A stretch of DNA of 64,000 nucleotides from JAVEWJ01 sp034004605 (GTDB lineage: Bacteria > Patescibacteriota > Gracilibacteria > UBA1369 > LOWO2-01-FULL-3). Below, piece by piece: positions 1-8,029 of the stretch. The notes beneath the pieces were generated by a model that did no database searches, was not told the origin of the DNA, and saw nothing but the letters and a program-made list of their open reading frames with translations. How positions within the stretch are numbered: the first letter of the stretch is position 1; the number at the start of each line of letters is the position of its first letter. The stretch lies in contig JAVEWJ010000001.1 in NCBI GenBank assembly GCA_034004605.1, positions 1 through 64,000 on the forward strand, written 5' to 3'. The translations under genes and the position numbers were made by a program.

Positions 1-279
1 TGTTTTTCAATTTCTTGAGTAGGTTTATAACGATGCTTAATTTATCAAAGTGAGTAGTCGGGGTCAATCATTTTGAGTAATCAAATTTTTTTCCAAAAAC
101 GATGTTTTTAATGAACGATTGTGTGCGTATTGCCGAATTTCCAGTATTTAAGCCCTAATTTCGATGCAACAAACTCGATTTATATAACTTGAATTTTGAC
201 TAATCGTTTCTTAAATATATTCGACAAATTTATATATTGTGTTGAAATATGGATTTTTGGGTTCGGGGTTGACGAATCA

Positions 280-305
280 GGGGTTGTGGTGGGGTGGGAT
301 TTGGG
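280..305 (+). other. Candidate G-quadruplex motif
   Basis: Four runs of three or more G (280-283, 291-294, 296-298, 303-305) are separated by loops of 7, 1 and 4 bases, which satisfies the standard G3+N1-7 pattern. More G-runs follow at 333-343. In DNA this AT-rich that is unusual. Whether it folds or has a function is unknown. Confidence 0.4.
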
Positions 306-365
306 TGATTTATTGATAATGGGTAATCGAAAGGGGGTGGGGGTGGATTTGCAGGGAAAAACTTC

Positions 366-572
366 GTAATGATACGATGCAATAAATTTTGCGCTGAGGG
401 CAAAATTGAGGCGTAGAATTTGGGTTGTTTTGGGGTTGACTACTGGTTGGGGTGTGGTGTTTGGGCGCGGAGGTTGATAAGGGGGTTCCGTAATGACTCG
501 AATACATAAATTTGCCCTTTTAGGCAAATTGGGTAATGTATATTATGTTTTCTAAATGATTCGAATACATAA
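366..572 (+). repeat. Three related copies of a GTAATGA..CGAATACATAA motif
   Basis: Copies lie at 366-407, 490-530 and 555-572. The first two end in a hairpin (ATTTTGC/GGCAAAAT-like in the first, AAATTTGCC/GGCAAATT in the second). The third keeps only the left part, just upstream of the gene at 593. They could be regulatory repeats or relics of a mobile element; the sequence does not decide. Confidence 0.4.
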
Positions 573-592
573 TTTTTTTATTTCATAAAAAA

Positions 593-1957
593 ATGCTTAA
601 AAAATTACTTATTATTTGCAACTCCCCTATGCCCGAGGACATCTGCGAAAACAGACCGGCGGCGGGAATCCGTTCATATCAATTCTTAAAAGCTTGCACA
701 GGGAAATACGAAATTAAATGCGTGGCGATTGAGATGGCACCTGTGGAAAAGGCTTTTGATGAAACTATTGTAAGAATAGGGAAAGAAAATTTCGCACAAG
801 TGCAAAATGTGCACGATGAATTTAAGCCTGATTTGATACTGGGTGTGAATACATATCCTTCTTATGTGGCCTGCGGACTTCATACAGAGGCGCCGATCTG
901 GGCCGATTTAAACGGTTGGATTATGGCGGAAGCGCAGGCACAGGCGTACAAAATCGGCGGAGACTCTTTTCTGCCCCACTATTTTGAATATGAAAAACGA
1001 ATTCTTGCGCGTGCGGATAAATTTTCGGCGGTAAGTCATAGGCAGGCCGATGCGATTTTGGGCTCTCTTGCCTGGGCCGGAAGACTTAATAATGCAAATT
1101 TCGGCACCGAGATGGTCTGCACTATTCCAAACTGGACCGAGGATTTTTTGAGTGATAAAAACGGCGTAGACCACGGAGCATTGGCGAAAATTCCTTCCGG
1201 AAAATTTAATTTACTTTGGCTTGGCGGATACAATACATGGGTGGATGAGGAACTTTTATTCAAAGGCATTGAAAAAGCTATGAACGAAATTCCGGACCTT
1301 CATTTCGTATCTACGGGGGGTGCTATTTCAGGGCTTGATGACAAGACTTTTGCAAGGTTTTTGGAGATGGTGAACGCAAGTCGGTTTAAAGATAGATTCG
1401 TGTTTTTGGGCTGGGTGAAGACAGATGAAATTCCTTTAATTTACGGCGCTTGTAATGTGGGGCTAAATATAGATCGGGCCTGCGTTGAGACGCACACAGG
1501 GGCTCGCAATCGTATAAACGAGATGATGAAATTTAGTCTTCCGGTAATCACCACTTTGGGTAGCGAAATCGCAGGAGAATGCGTGCGAGTGGGTGCAGGA
1601 ATCGGGATCGGAAGAGATGATTATATGGGCAGTGGCAAAGGTGGCGCGCGAGGTGAAGGCGTGGCTTTGGAATTTACGGGTGCGATTGCTTCGGCTTATG
1701 GCCTTTGGAGGGATGGTGGGCTAAAGGAAATGGGAGGAAAAGGTCGTGCGTATATTATAGAAGAGTGCAGTTTTGAAAAAGTATGTGAGCCGTTTTTGAA
1801 TTGGGAGGGCGTGAGGAGCGGTGGAGCTTCGAGTCTTGGAAGTAATGGAATGGTAGATGTCGGTATTTCAAAGGTGAAAGCCGGGGTGGAGTATTTTAAG
1901 ATGAACGGAGCAAAGAAATTTTTCGAGAAGGCTAAGGGAAAAATACTTAGAAAATGA
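593..1957 (+). CDS. GT-B fold glycosyltransferase-like protein
   Basis: The protein has 454 residues and probably transfers a sugar from a nucleotide-sugar donor in the cytoplasm. The N-terminal half resembles the acceptor-side Rossmann domain of GT-B enzymes. The second half begins near residue 205 with FNLLWLGGYNTWVDEELLFK and includes a FLGWV..DEIPLIYGACNVGLNID segment typical of the donor-binding half of GT1/GT4-like families. A Gly-rich stretch near residues 340-360 (GIGIGRDDYMGSGKGG) is unusual. It stands alone on the plus strand, so its substrate is unknown. Family level is moderately sure, exact function not. Confidence 0.55.
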   Translation: MLKKLLIICNSPMPEDICENRPAAGIRSYQFLKACTGKYEIKCVAIEMAPVEKAFDETIVRIGKENFAQVQNVHDEFKPDLILGVNTYPSYVACGLHTEAPIWADLNGWIMAEAQAQAYKIGGDSFLPHYFEYEKRILARADKFSAVSHRQADAILGSLAWAGRLNNANFGTEMVCTIPNWTEDFLSDKNGVDHGALAKIPSGKFNLLWLGGYNTWVDEELLFKGIEKAMNEIPDLHFVSTGGAISGLDDKTFARFLEMVNASRFKDRFVFLGWVKTDEIPLIYGACNVGLNIDRACVETHTGARNRINEMMKFSLPVITTLGSEIAGECVRVGAGIGIGRDDYMGSGKGGARGEGVALEFTGAIASAYGLWRDGGLKEMGGKGRAYIIEECSFEKVCEPFLNWEGVRSGGASSLGSNGMVDVGISKVKAGVEYFKMNGAKKFFEKAKGKILRK

Positions 1958-1958
1958 T

Positions 1959-1987
1959 TTGAAATTATTTTGTAGAACTTGTATAAT
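1959..1987 (+). promoter_or_regulatory. Promoter of the RelB/RelE-type operon
   Basis: TTGAAA at 1959-1964 and TATAAT at 1982-1987 are 17 bp apart, about 36 bp upstream of the antitoxin start. The region downstream of the -10 (agtatattattagtatta) contains short repeats that could bind the antitoxin, as is usual for autoregulated TA operons. Confidence 0.6.
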
Positions 1988-2023
1988 TCTAGTATATTAT
2001 TAGTATTATTTTAATATTCAACC

Positions 2024-2260
2024 ATGAACACACTTACCGTTTCAATTGACGAAAAAATCAAAAATCAGGCTCAAATAAAGGCCAAAAACGACGGTGTCAC
2101 TTTGACTTTCGTTGTTGTTCAGGCATTAAAAGCTTACAATGAGGGGAAAATGAAATTCGGGATGATTGATGACGACGATGAGATTGTTGCGTCATACGAT
2201 GTGACGACGAAAGCCGGGAAAAAGGCCTGCATTGAAGGATTTAAAAAGCTTATAAAATGA
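2024..2260 (+). CDS. RelB/DinJ-type antitoxin
   Basis: A 78-residue protein whose N-terminus (MNTLTVSIDEKIKNQAQIKA) reads as the ribbon-helix-helix of the RelB/DinJ family. That domain dimerises, binds the operon promoter and neutralises the toxin through the C-terminal tail. The stop codon overlaps the start of the next gene by 4 bp (ATGA), showing translational coupling with a RelE-like toxin. The acidic DDDDE run near residue 50 is in the expected toxin-binding region. Confidence 0.7.
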   Translation: MNTLTVSIDEKIKNQAQIKAKNDGVTLTFVVVQALKAYNEGKMKFGMIDDDDEIVASYDVTTKAGKKACIEGFKKLIK

Positions 2261-2535
2261 GAAAATTTATTCAAAGAACGAAAAAATTTGAAAAATCTTT
2301 CAGTAGAATTCCTAAAAATATTCAAAATAGATTTATTGATAAACTCACTTTATTTATTGAAAATGAGTTTTTTCCTTCCCTCAAAACACACCCACTAAAA
2401 GGCGATCTTCAGGGCCATTTTTCATTTTCCGTTACCGATGATGTTCGTGTGGTTTATAAAAAACGAGTCTATAAAGACAAGGAATTTATAATTTTTTTCT
2501 TTATGGATATCGGTGGGCATGAAAGGGTGTATTAG
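2257..2535 (+). CDS. RelE/YafQ-type mRNA interferase toxin
   Basis: A 92-residue basic protein with the RelE-superfamily layout: an N-terminal helical pair (FIQRTKKFEKSFSRIPKN), a central HPLKGDLQGHFSFSV segment and the VTDDVRVVYK strand, ending in the typical IGGHERVY tail. RelE family toxins cleave mRNA on the ribosome. It overlaps the antitoxin gene by 4 bp. The terminal HExVY matches YafQ/YoeB-like members, so a YafQ/DinJ pairing fits best. Activity is inferred. Confidence 0.7.
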   Translation: MRKFIQRTKKFEKSFSRIPKNIQNRFIDKLTLFIENEFFPSLKTHPLKGDLQGHFSFSVTDDVRVVYKKRVYKDKEFIIFFFMDIGGHERVY

Positions 2536-2801
2536 GTTTTGGGTTTTATTTTGGTAGTTTACAAATCTGTGATTTCTTTGTGCTGTCGCATTGACTTTCT
2601 TTAATTTGTGGTGCGCAGATAAAATTGGCAAGAGGCGGTTTTGGTCTTTCTTAAGTCATTTTAGGCTCGATTTTTCTGCGTGCGCAGAACGCTTGACTTG
2701 AGGTGGCTGTTTGTTTTTTGGCCTGGGATTTTGCAGGTGGGATTTTTTAATGATTATTTAATAATTTTTTAATATTGGGTTGATATAATAAATTTACGCT
2801 C

Positions 2802-2829
2802 TTGATTTTGATATCATTTATGATATTAT
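2802..2829 (+). promoter_or_regulatory. Promoter with overlapping operator for the HicB-like gene
   Basis: TTGATT (2802-2807) and TATTAT (2824-2829) are spaced 16 bp. A perfect inverted repeat, ATATCAT-TT-ATGATAT (2811-2826), overlaps the -10. That placement suits autorepression by a DNA-binding antitoxin. The rest of the 300-bp gap 2536-2801 shows nothing I recognise. Confidence 0.5.
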
Positions 2830-2842
2830 AACAGTGATCTAA

Positions 2843-3178
2843 ATGAAAGAAATGTTTCCATACAATTATTTGATTCAACCGATTAGGGAGGGCGAGGAAA
2901 TCGCATATAGGGCTTTTGTTCCAAAATTTCCGGAGATGATTATTTTGGCCGAGAGTCCGACTGAGCTACACGAAATTACAGTATCCATCGTAGAAGAAGA
3001 GATTAAAAAACGAAAAAAGGCGGGAAAAACGATTCCGGAGCCTGATTTAATGGGCAAATATAACGGCAAAATTTTGTTTCGCACAAGCCCTCAGAATCAC
3101 GAAAAACTTGTAATTGAAGCGACTGCGAGAAATATTAGCTTGAACAAACTTTTGGAGGAGAAAATAATCGGCAGTTAA
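2843..3178 (+). CDS. HicB-like antitoxin, no HicA partner
   Basis: 111 residues. The N-terminal ~60 residues (YRAFVPKFPEMIILAESPTELHEI) resemble the degenerate RNase-H-like HicB fold. The C-terminal part (GKILFRTSPQNHEKLVIEATARNISLNKLLEEK) resembles the Arc/ribbon-helix-helix tail found in many HicB proteins. HicB normally neutralises the RNase HicA. No HicA gene is adjacent on either side; the neighbours are a RelE and a CopG/MazF locus. It may be an orphan repressor left after toxin loss. Confidence 0.6.
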   Translation: MKEMFPYNYLIQPIREGEEIAYRAFVPKFPEMIILAESPTELHEITVSIVEEEIKKRKKAGKTIPEPDLMGKYNGKILFRTSPQNHEKLVIEATARNISLNKLLEEKIIGS

Positions 3179-3210
3179 GAATTCGGTTTGAAAAATATTA
3201 ACAATAAATG

Positions 3211-3239
3211 TATTATATTTATAAATTACAAATATAATA
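3211..3239 (+). promoter_or_regulatory. Inverted-repeat operator before CopG/MazF
   Basis: A 10-bp perfect inverted repeat, TATTATATTT-N9-AAATATAATA, ends 7 bp before the antitoxin start codon. Its position suggests a binding site for the ribbon-helix-helix antitoxin encoded just downstream. Confidence 0.5.
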
Positions 3240-3246
3240 TACAAAT

Positions 3247-3498
3247 ATGAAGTCCACCATCACTTTCACTACCACCTTATCCCCAAAAATAATGGAGTTT
3301 CTCAGACAAGAATCGCAAAAAGAACAAATTACTATTCGGGAAATAATCGAAAAAGCAATAAAAAAATACCAAACTGAAAAGACTAAAGCCGAACTAGCAG
3401 AGGCATACAAAGAAATCGCTGATAATCCTGAGATAAAGGAATTTGCTGAAATGGGAATTTCCGACTACAACGAAATGATTAATCAACTCGAAAAATGA
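3247..3498 (+). CDS. CopG-type ribbon-helix-helix antitoxin
   Basis: 83 residues. The first ~45 form a ribbon-helix-helix (STITFTTTLSPKIMEFLRQE..TIREIIEKAIKKY); the acidic C-terminal tail (EIADNPEIKEFAEMGISDYNEMINQLE) is the expected toxin-binding part. It overlaps the MazF-like gene by 4 bp (ATGA), the standard antitoxin-toxin coupling. An inverted repeat directly upstream is a likely operator. Confidence 0.7.
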   Translation: MKSTITFTTTLSPKIMEFLRQESQKEQITIREIIEKAIKKYQTEKTKAELAEAYKEIADNPEIKEFAEMGISDYNEMINQLEK

Positions 3499-3827
3499 AA
3501 CAAAAAGATATATATTTAGCAAATATGAATCCGACGATGGGAAGTGAACAAAGTGGAAAAAGACCCGTTGTGATTATTTCGGGAAACACTTTGAATACAA
3601 ATCTGAATATTAAAATAGTGTGTCCGATCAGTAGCAAAGTCAAAAACCAAAGGGTAACCGTTTGTATTGAAAAGAATAAAAAAAACAATTTGGATAAAGA
3701 TTCCGTAGTTCTTCCATTTCAAGTAAGATCCGTTTCAAATTCAAGGCTCATCAACAAAATCGGTGAAATTTCAGACAATGAGTTAATTCTTATACTCAAA
3801 AAATTAAACGAGAGTTTGTTATATTAA
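3495..3827 (+). CDS. MazF/PemK-type mRNA interferase toxin
   Basis: 110 residues with the PemK/MazF signature: KQKDIYLANMNPTMGSEQSG at the N-terminus, then KRPVVIISG, CPISSKVK and SVVLPFQVRSVSNSRL. MazF endoribonucleases cut mRNA at short motifs and form SH3-like dimers. Length matches the family. It is translationally coupled to the CopG-type antitoxin. The 3' end runs into the relic of an ATPase gene on the other strand, a sign of insertion or deletion here. Confidence 0.8.
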   Translation: MKQKDIYLANMNPTMGSEQSGKRPVVIISGNTLNTNLNIKIVCPISSKVKNQRVTVCIEKNKKNNLDKDSVVLPFQVRSVSNSRLINKIGEISDNELILILKKLNESLLY

Positions 3828-4033
3828 TCGATATTTTCGAGCAGGAATTTGTAAATTGGGAGTATATGAATTTGGCGTCCCCCTATTGATAGTATTTCTT
3901 CTCGGCCATCAAAGACCAATATCTCGCCCAAGTCCAAATTATATTTTTGCATGGCTGAAAGGAGCCCTTCAACTTCGCGATTTCGTGTTTTTTCGTTGTA
4001 TAAACTTTCACAAACTTGAATTGCGGATTTTAT
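3824..4033 (-). pseudogene. C-terminal relic of a DUF4143-type AAA ATPase
   Basis: Reading the minus strand gives about 69 sense codons ending at TAA (3824-3826), including IQVCESLYNEKTRNREVEGL and GEILVFDGREE..IHILPIYKFLLE. This is the C-terminal restriction-endonuclease-like part of the ATPase/DUF4143 family. An in-frame TGA at 4034-4036 precedes it, and no ATPase domain is present upstream, so only a fragment survives. The MazF stop codon overlaps its end. Confidence 0.55.
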
Positions 4034-4152
4034 TCAGGTGCATTGAATACTATTTTAAGAGTTTTTATTCCGGAATTCGGTTTTTTACTTTATTGCTTGC
4101 TTTCTTCCAGATTTGGTGCGTATTATGCAAACTAATTTACTAAAATTTTCAA

Positions 4153-4869
4153 ATGGAAAAATCAAATCGTGGAGGAAGAGGTGGTCGAAGCTTTGGCGGA
4201 GACCGCGGAGGAAGATCTTTTGGCGGTGACCGAGGAGGACGCGGAGGAGATAGAGGTGGCAGATCATTCGGTGGTGACAGAGGAGGACGCGGAGATAGAG
4301 AAAGACCGGAGATGTTTGACGCTGTTTGCAGCGATTGCGGAGATGAATGCCAAGTACCTTTCAAACCAAGCAGAGGCAAACCGGTGCTTTGCAGCGATTG
4401 TTTCAGAGGCAGTGAAGGCGGAAGAGATGATAGAGGTGGCAGAGATAGAGATAGAGGTGATCGCAGAGATAGAAGAGATAGAGATGATAGAGGTGGCAGA
4501 AGAGACGACAAAAAAAGATATCCTGCTGTTTGTTGTGAATGCGGACGAGATTTCGAACTGCCGTTTCGACCTTCTTCAGATAGAGCTGTATATTGCTCTG
4601 ATTGTTTTGAAGGCAAAAGAGATGAAAACGATTTCCCAAGAGGTGGCAAAGGCGCTGAGGAGGAGGCTGATTTCGCTGAATATTTCGAAGAAAAATTCGC
4701 AGAACTCAATGCAAAACTCGATGCAGTGGTAAGACTTCTTACCGGAAAGACAGAGGACCTTCCGCCGGTAAAAGAGAAAAAGGCTAAGAAAAAAGTAGCC
4801 GAAGTGGTGGAAGAGGTAAAAGAGGTAAAAGCAAAGAAAGAGAAGAAAGCCAAAAAGGCGAAGAAATAA
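4153..4869 (+). CDS. RGG-rich CxxC-x17-CxxC zinc-finger protein
   Basis: 238 residues. The N-terminus (1-50) consists of RGG / SFGGDRGG repeats like those of RNA-binding proteins. Two zinc-binding modules follow near residues 59-82 (VCSDC..PVLCSDC) and 126-149 (VCCEC..AVYCSDC), matching the CxxC-x17-CxxC domain widespread in candidate phyla. They are separated by an Arg/Asp-rich linker. An acidic helix and a Lys/Ala-rich tail (KKAKKAKK) end the protein. An RNA-binding or nucleoid role is inferred. The repeats make it prone to slippage. A shared terminator lies just after it. Confidence 0.7.
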   Translation: MEKSNRGGRGGRSFGGDRGGRSFGGDRGGRGGDRGGRSFGGDRGGRGDRERPEMFDAVCSDCGDECQVPFKPSRGKPVLCSDCFRGSEGGRDDRGGRDRDRGDRRDRRDRDDRGGRRDDKKRYPAVCCECGRDFELPFRPSSDRAVYCSDCFEGKRDENDFPRGGKGAEEEADFAEYFEEKFAELNAKLDAVVRLLTGKTEDLPPVKEKKAKKKVAEVVEEVKEVKAKKEKKAKKAKK

Positions 4870-4883
4870 GAATTATCAGAAAT

Positions 4884-4917
4884 AAAAAAAACACTTGCTT
4901 GCGGGTGTTTTTTTTAT
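4884..4917. terminator. Bidirectional intrinsic terminator
   Basis: The stem AACAC/GTGTT is flanked by an A-run on the left and a T-run on the right, so it can end both the plus-strand zinc-finger gene and the minus-strand FG-GAP/SLH gene whose stop abuts it. Confidence 0.7.
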
Positions 4918-7781
4918 TATTTAAGTGTCGCTTTCATCATCGATACGGCTTCGGCTCTTGATAAAACGCTTGCCGGATCGAAAGAAGGATCGTTTGAAAT
5001 AATACTTAAATTGAATGCAACTGATACATAAGCTGAATACCAATTTTCGAGAGAGATAATCGAGTTTTTATCTAAGGGGCTTTTAATTTGAACGAGAATT
5101 TTAAGCGCTTCGGCTTTTGTAATCGGACTGTTCGGATAGAAATTTCCGTCCGCATACCCCTCGATTATTCCTTTATAATAAGCGGTGTATACAAATTTTG
5201 TGTACCAAAAATCGGAATCGATCGGAATATCCAAAAACTCTTTTTCTCCTGAAAAATTTTCTTCAAAAGAAATGCAATTTGTAAGCAAGGCGAGTTTTAA
5301 AAACTCGGCTCTTGTGATTGACTGATCGGGTAAAAACAAATCGGGTGCGTATCCTTTCAAAAGTGGCTGATCGCCAAGACGAAGGTCTGAAAAAGACAAA
5401 ATTTCCTCCCTCAAAGGATGATTTTCCAAATCGGAAAAAATCTTAGGTGTTTCGTTTAAAACAAGACAAGAATCCTCGGGAAGTACAATTACTTCTGTGA
5501 TTTCGTCTTCTTCAGGCGCTATTTCTTGTGAAGCCTCGGGCTCTTTTTCCTTTTCGGGAAGTGGCCAAACGACACCGCCTCCGCCACTCGGAGGAAGTAC
5601 AACATTAAAAGAAAGAGACAAAGTGGTAGGCCCATTTCCAGCCAAGCCAAAAAGCGAAACGGTTTCAGTATTCGAGGATGGCTGTGCGTAGGCCGGGGCG
5701 TTTTTCGTGCAAGAAACTGTGGCTCCCGTAGCAGGAGTGGGTGTGCAAGTGTAGCCCGGAATTGAAAATGTATCGTTAATATTTGAATTTATAATTATTT
5801 CGGGAAGAGTGGATGTGGTGGAATAAGGTGATGTAGCGTCACCACCTACGGACACAATGGAAATGGCCGGTGGCAAAGAAGTGTCAATCGTGATCGCTAA
5901 GGATGGAGAGGCGAGAGATTTGTTTCCAGCCGGGTCCTCTTCCTCATAAGTAATATTGTGAACGCCATCGGAAATCGCTACGGAAACGGAAATTTGCTCT
6001 GTAGAGATGGCCGTGCAAGTGTGAGTGGCTATGAGTGTTGAAGGGGCGGGATTATCGCTGTAGAGATTTATCTTAGAGCCGATTTCCGTGCAGTTTACAT
6101 CGAAATCGGGTGTATTGTCCGCCGTAATATCATCGGTATTTGAAACGCCCAAGTCCGAAGATGCCAATAAATCCGGTGCGATGAGAGGATTTGCAGGTGG
6201 AATCAGGTCGGATGCCAGAGTGATTGTGTGCGCCGTGGAAGGCCCGTCCCAAACCTTTGTTTCGTAGACGGAAAAATTATAAGTGGCATAAGGCAAAACG
6301 GGAACACTTGTGATTGACCATGAAAGGTCTGCAAGAACGGTTCCCGTACCGATAAGAGTTAAGCCGTCTTTGATTGTTATCGTATTTCCGGCTTCATTTC
6401 CGGTACCTGTAAAAGTGGGATTTTGATTATTGTAAACCGTGGAAAGGCTTGGAGGTGTAAGCACGGTCGGAGCAGGCGGTCGGATAAATGAGTTCAAAAA
6501 ATGAATATGTATGGCTCCCCTGTCGGTGCCTCCGGTATCGTTTCCATAAGTGCCTCCGGCAATATCAACGATGCCATCACCGTTCAAATCGCCGATATCC
6601 GAAATGGCAAGGCCGTAATAATGAGTATCCGCAAGGATCGGACCGTTTGTGGTTGCGCTTGAAATTTTAATTGTTGAATTTAAAGTGCCGTCCGTTTTCA
6701 AAGAGTGAATATATGCAGCTCCACGATTTGTTCCTCCGGTATCATCGTATACAGCGCCCACAGCGAGCTCGGTGAACCCGTCGCTATCAAGATCGCCCAA
6801 AGCCCTCACCTGTGCGCCATATCTATCGGAATTGACAAGTGTTGGTCCGTTTACAGTAGCAAAATCGATTCTGCTTGTGGACTTTATCGAGCCGTTTGTG
6901 TTCAAAAAATGAATAAAAACCGCGCCGCGATCAGTGCCGCCGAAATCCTCAGAATCGGCACCGACAGCTATATCGAGAACACCGTCACCATCCAAATCGC
7001 CAAGAGAAGAAACAGATCTGCCGTATCCTCCAAGATTGCTTAGAGTTGCTCCATTTGGAGTGAGAGAAGTGAGTTTTACTGTGGATTTGATAGTGCCATT
7101 TGAGTTCATAAAATGTATATATACCGCTCCTCTTCCTGTTCCGCCCGTATCATCTCCTGTAGCTCCAGCTAAAATTTCCGTTACTCCATCGCCATCCAAA
7201 TCGCCAAGGCGAGCAACAGACAATCCGTAAGTGTCGCTATTTACCAAAGTTGGGCCGTTTGGCGTAAGTCCGTTTATTTCAACAGTAGATTTTATTGTGG
7301 CGTCTGCGTTTAAAAAATGTATAAAAAATCCGCCTCGATTAAGTCCCCCCGCATCCCTGGACCAGGTGGAAACGGCAATATCAATAACACCATCACCGTC
7401 CAAATCGCCAAGATTCGCCAAGCCCACACCGTAAAAATCGTTGTCGTTTAAAACGGCTCCATTGGGAGTGAGCGTATTGAATTCAGTAGTGGATTTTACA
7501 GAACCATCCGCGTTCATAAACATAAGTTCAACCGCTCCTCGATTCGAACCTCCTGTATCGTCCGCATACAATCCAACCATAATATCAGGGACACCATCAC
7601 CGTCGAAGTCTCCAAGTGGCGCTATGCTCGTACCAAGGCCGTCGCCATCGCTAAGTATCGGACCGTTTACCGTAGTGGAATTTATTTGAACCGTGGTATT
7701 TGTGGGAGAAATGGCTGCAAATGCGGAAAAACCGTGCAACAGGAATATTACAAAAAATATGGGAATGAGTGTTTTTTTCAT
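4917..7781 (-). CDS. Secreted FG-GAP repeat protein with C-terminal SLH domains
   Basis: 954 residues with an N-terminal signal peptide (MKKTLIPIFFVIFLLHGFSAFA). Six FG-GAP/integrin-alpha-like repeats follow (LGDFDGDGVPDIMVG-type, DxDGDG calcium-binding loops) at about residues 30-420, predicting a beta-propeller. Ig-like/Bacterial-Ig segments span about 430-720. Three S-layer homology domains (about 790-954; RAEFLKLAL, YKGIIEGYADGNFYPNSPITKAEALKILV, SRAEAVSMM) would anchor it to the cell wall. A likely surface adhesin or S-layer-associated protein. The repeats are highly similar to each other at DNA level. Confidence 0.85.
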   Translation of the reverse strand: MKKTLIPIFFVIFLLHGFSAFAAISPTNTTVQINSTTVNGPILSDGDGLGTSIAPLGDFDGDGVPDIMVGLYADDTGGSNRGAVELMFMNADGSVKSTTEFNTLTPNGAVLNDNDFYGVGLANLGDLDGDGVIDIAVSTWSRDAGGLNRGGFFIHFLNADATIKSTVEINGLTPNGPTLVNSDTYGLSVARLGDLDGDGVTEILAGATGDDTGGTGRGAVYIHFMNSNGTIKSTVKLTSLTPNGATLSNLGGYGRSVSSLGDLDGDGVLDIAVGADSEDFGGTDRGAVFIHFLNTNGSIKSTSRIDFATVNGPTLVNSDRYGAQVRALGDLDSDGFTELAVGAVYDDTGGTNRGAAYIHSLKTDGTLNSTIKISSATTNGPILADTHYYGLAISDIGDLNGDGIVDIAGGTYGNDTGGTDRGAIHIHFLNSFIRPPAPTVLTPPSLSTVYNNQNPTFTGTGNEAGNTITIKDGLTLIGTGTVLADLSWSITSVPVLPYATYNFSVYETKVWDGPSTAHTITLASDLIPPANPLIAPDLLASSDLGVSNTDDITADNTPDFDVNCTEIGSKINLYSDNPAPSTLIATHTCTAISTEQISVSVAISDGVHNITYEEEDPAGNKSLASPSLAITIDTSLPPAISIVSVGGDATSPYSTTSTLPEIIINSNINDTFSIPGYTCTPTPATGATVSCTKNAPAYAQPSSNTETVSLFGLAGNGPTTLSLSFNVVLPPSGGGGVVWPLPEKEKEPEASQEIAPEEDEITEVIVLPEDSCLVLNETPKIFSDLENHPLREEILSFSDLRLGDQPLLKGYAPDLFLPDQSITRAEFLKLALLTNCISFEENFSGEKEFLDIPIDSDFWYTKFVYTAYYKGIIEGYADGNFYPNSPITKAEALKILVQIKSPLDKNSIISLENWYSAYVSVAFNLSIISNDPSFDPASVLSRAEAVSMMKATLK

Positions 7782-7866
7782 AGGGGAAAATTTTCCTTAT
7801 TTTGAGGGAAAAGAGGGAAAAAGACAAGGGGTTGAAAAAAATTTTTGGAAAATTGGGATACATAAT

Positions 7867-7887
7867 AATTTTCGCTTTGCGAAAATT
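7867..7887 (-). terminator. Triloop hairpin following tRNA-Lys
   Basis: AATTTTCGC-TTT-GCGAAAATT begins one base after the encoded CCA of the minus-strand tRNA. Similar tight hairpins follow the other standard tRNAs in this window, so it probably ends the tRNA transcript. Confidence 0.5.
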
Positions 7888-7888
7888 T

Positions 7889-7964
7889 TGGTGGGTCGGG
7901 CGGGAATCGAACCCGCGACCATTAGCTTAAAAGGCTACTGCTCTACCGACTGAGCTACCGACCC
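7889..7964 (-). tRNA. tRNA-Lys (UUU)
   Basis: A full cloverleaf is readable: acceptor GGGTCGG/CCGACCC, D-arm GCTC..GAGC, anticodon loop CTTTTAA with anticodon TTT, T-loop TTCGATT, and CCA encoded in the gene. Confidence 0.95.
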
Positions 7965-8029
7965 AAGTTTTCAAGTTTTTTAAAACACGCGTATATTAGG
8001 GCTCAAGCATCATAAAATCAATAGAATTT

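Larger units (their letters stand above)
1..592. other. Gene-free AT-rich region with G-rich patch and short repeats
   Basis: I see no credible gene here; the open frames are low-complexity. The stretch contains a G-rich patch around 260-350 and 420-480 and a motif repeated three times (see separate entries). It lies upstream of the glycosyltransferase at 593 and may hold its promoter, but no clear -35/-10 pair stands out. Confidence 0.5.

Noticed and set aside
180..527. Minus-strand Pro/Thr-rich frame in the first 590 bases
   Set aside because: Low-complexity product of the G-rich plus strand; no ribosome-binding site or domain.
3856..4143. Plus-strand 95-codon frame
   Set aside because: The opposite strand carries a recognisable DUF4143 relic; this frame has no family features.
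4149..4853. Minus-strand Ser/Pro/Leu-rich frame opposite the RGG protein
   Set aside because: A mirror of the repeats on the plus strand, where zinc-finger motifs identify the true gene.
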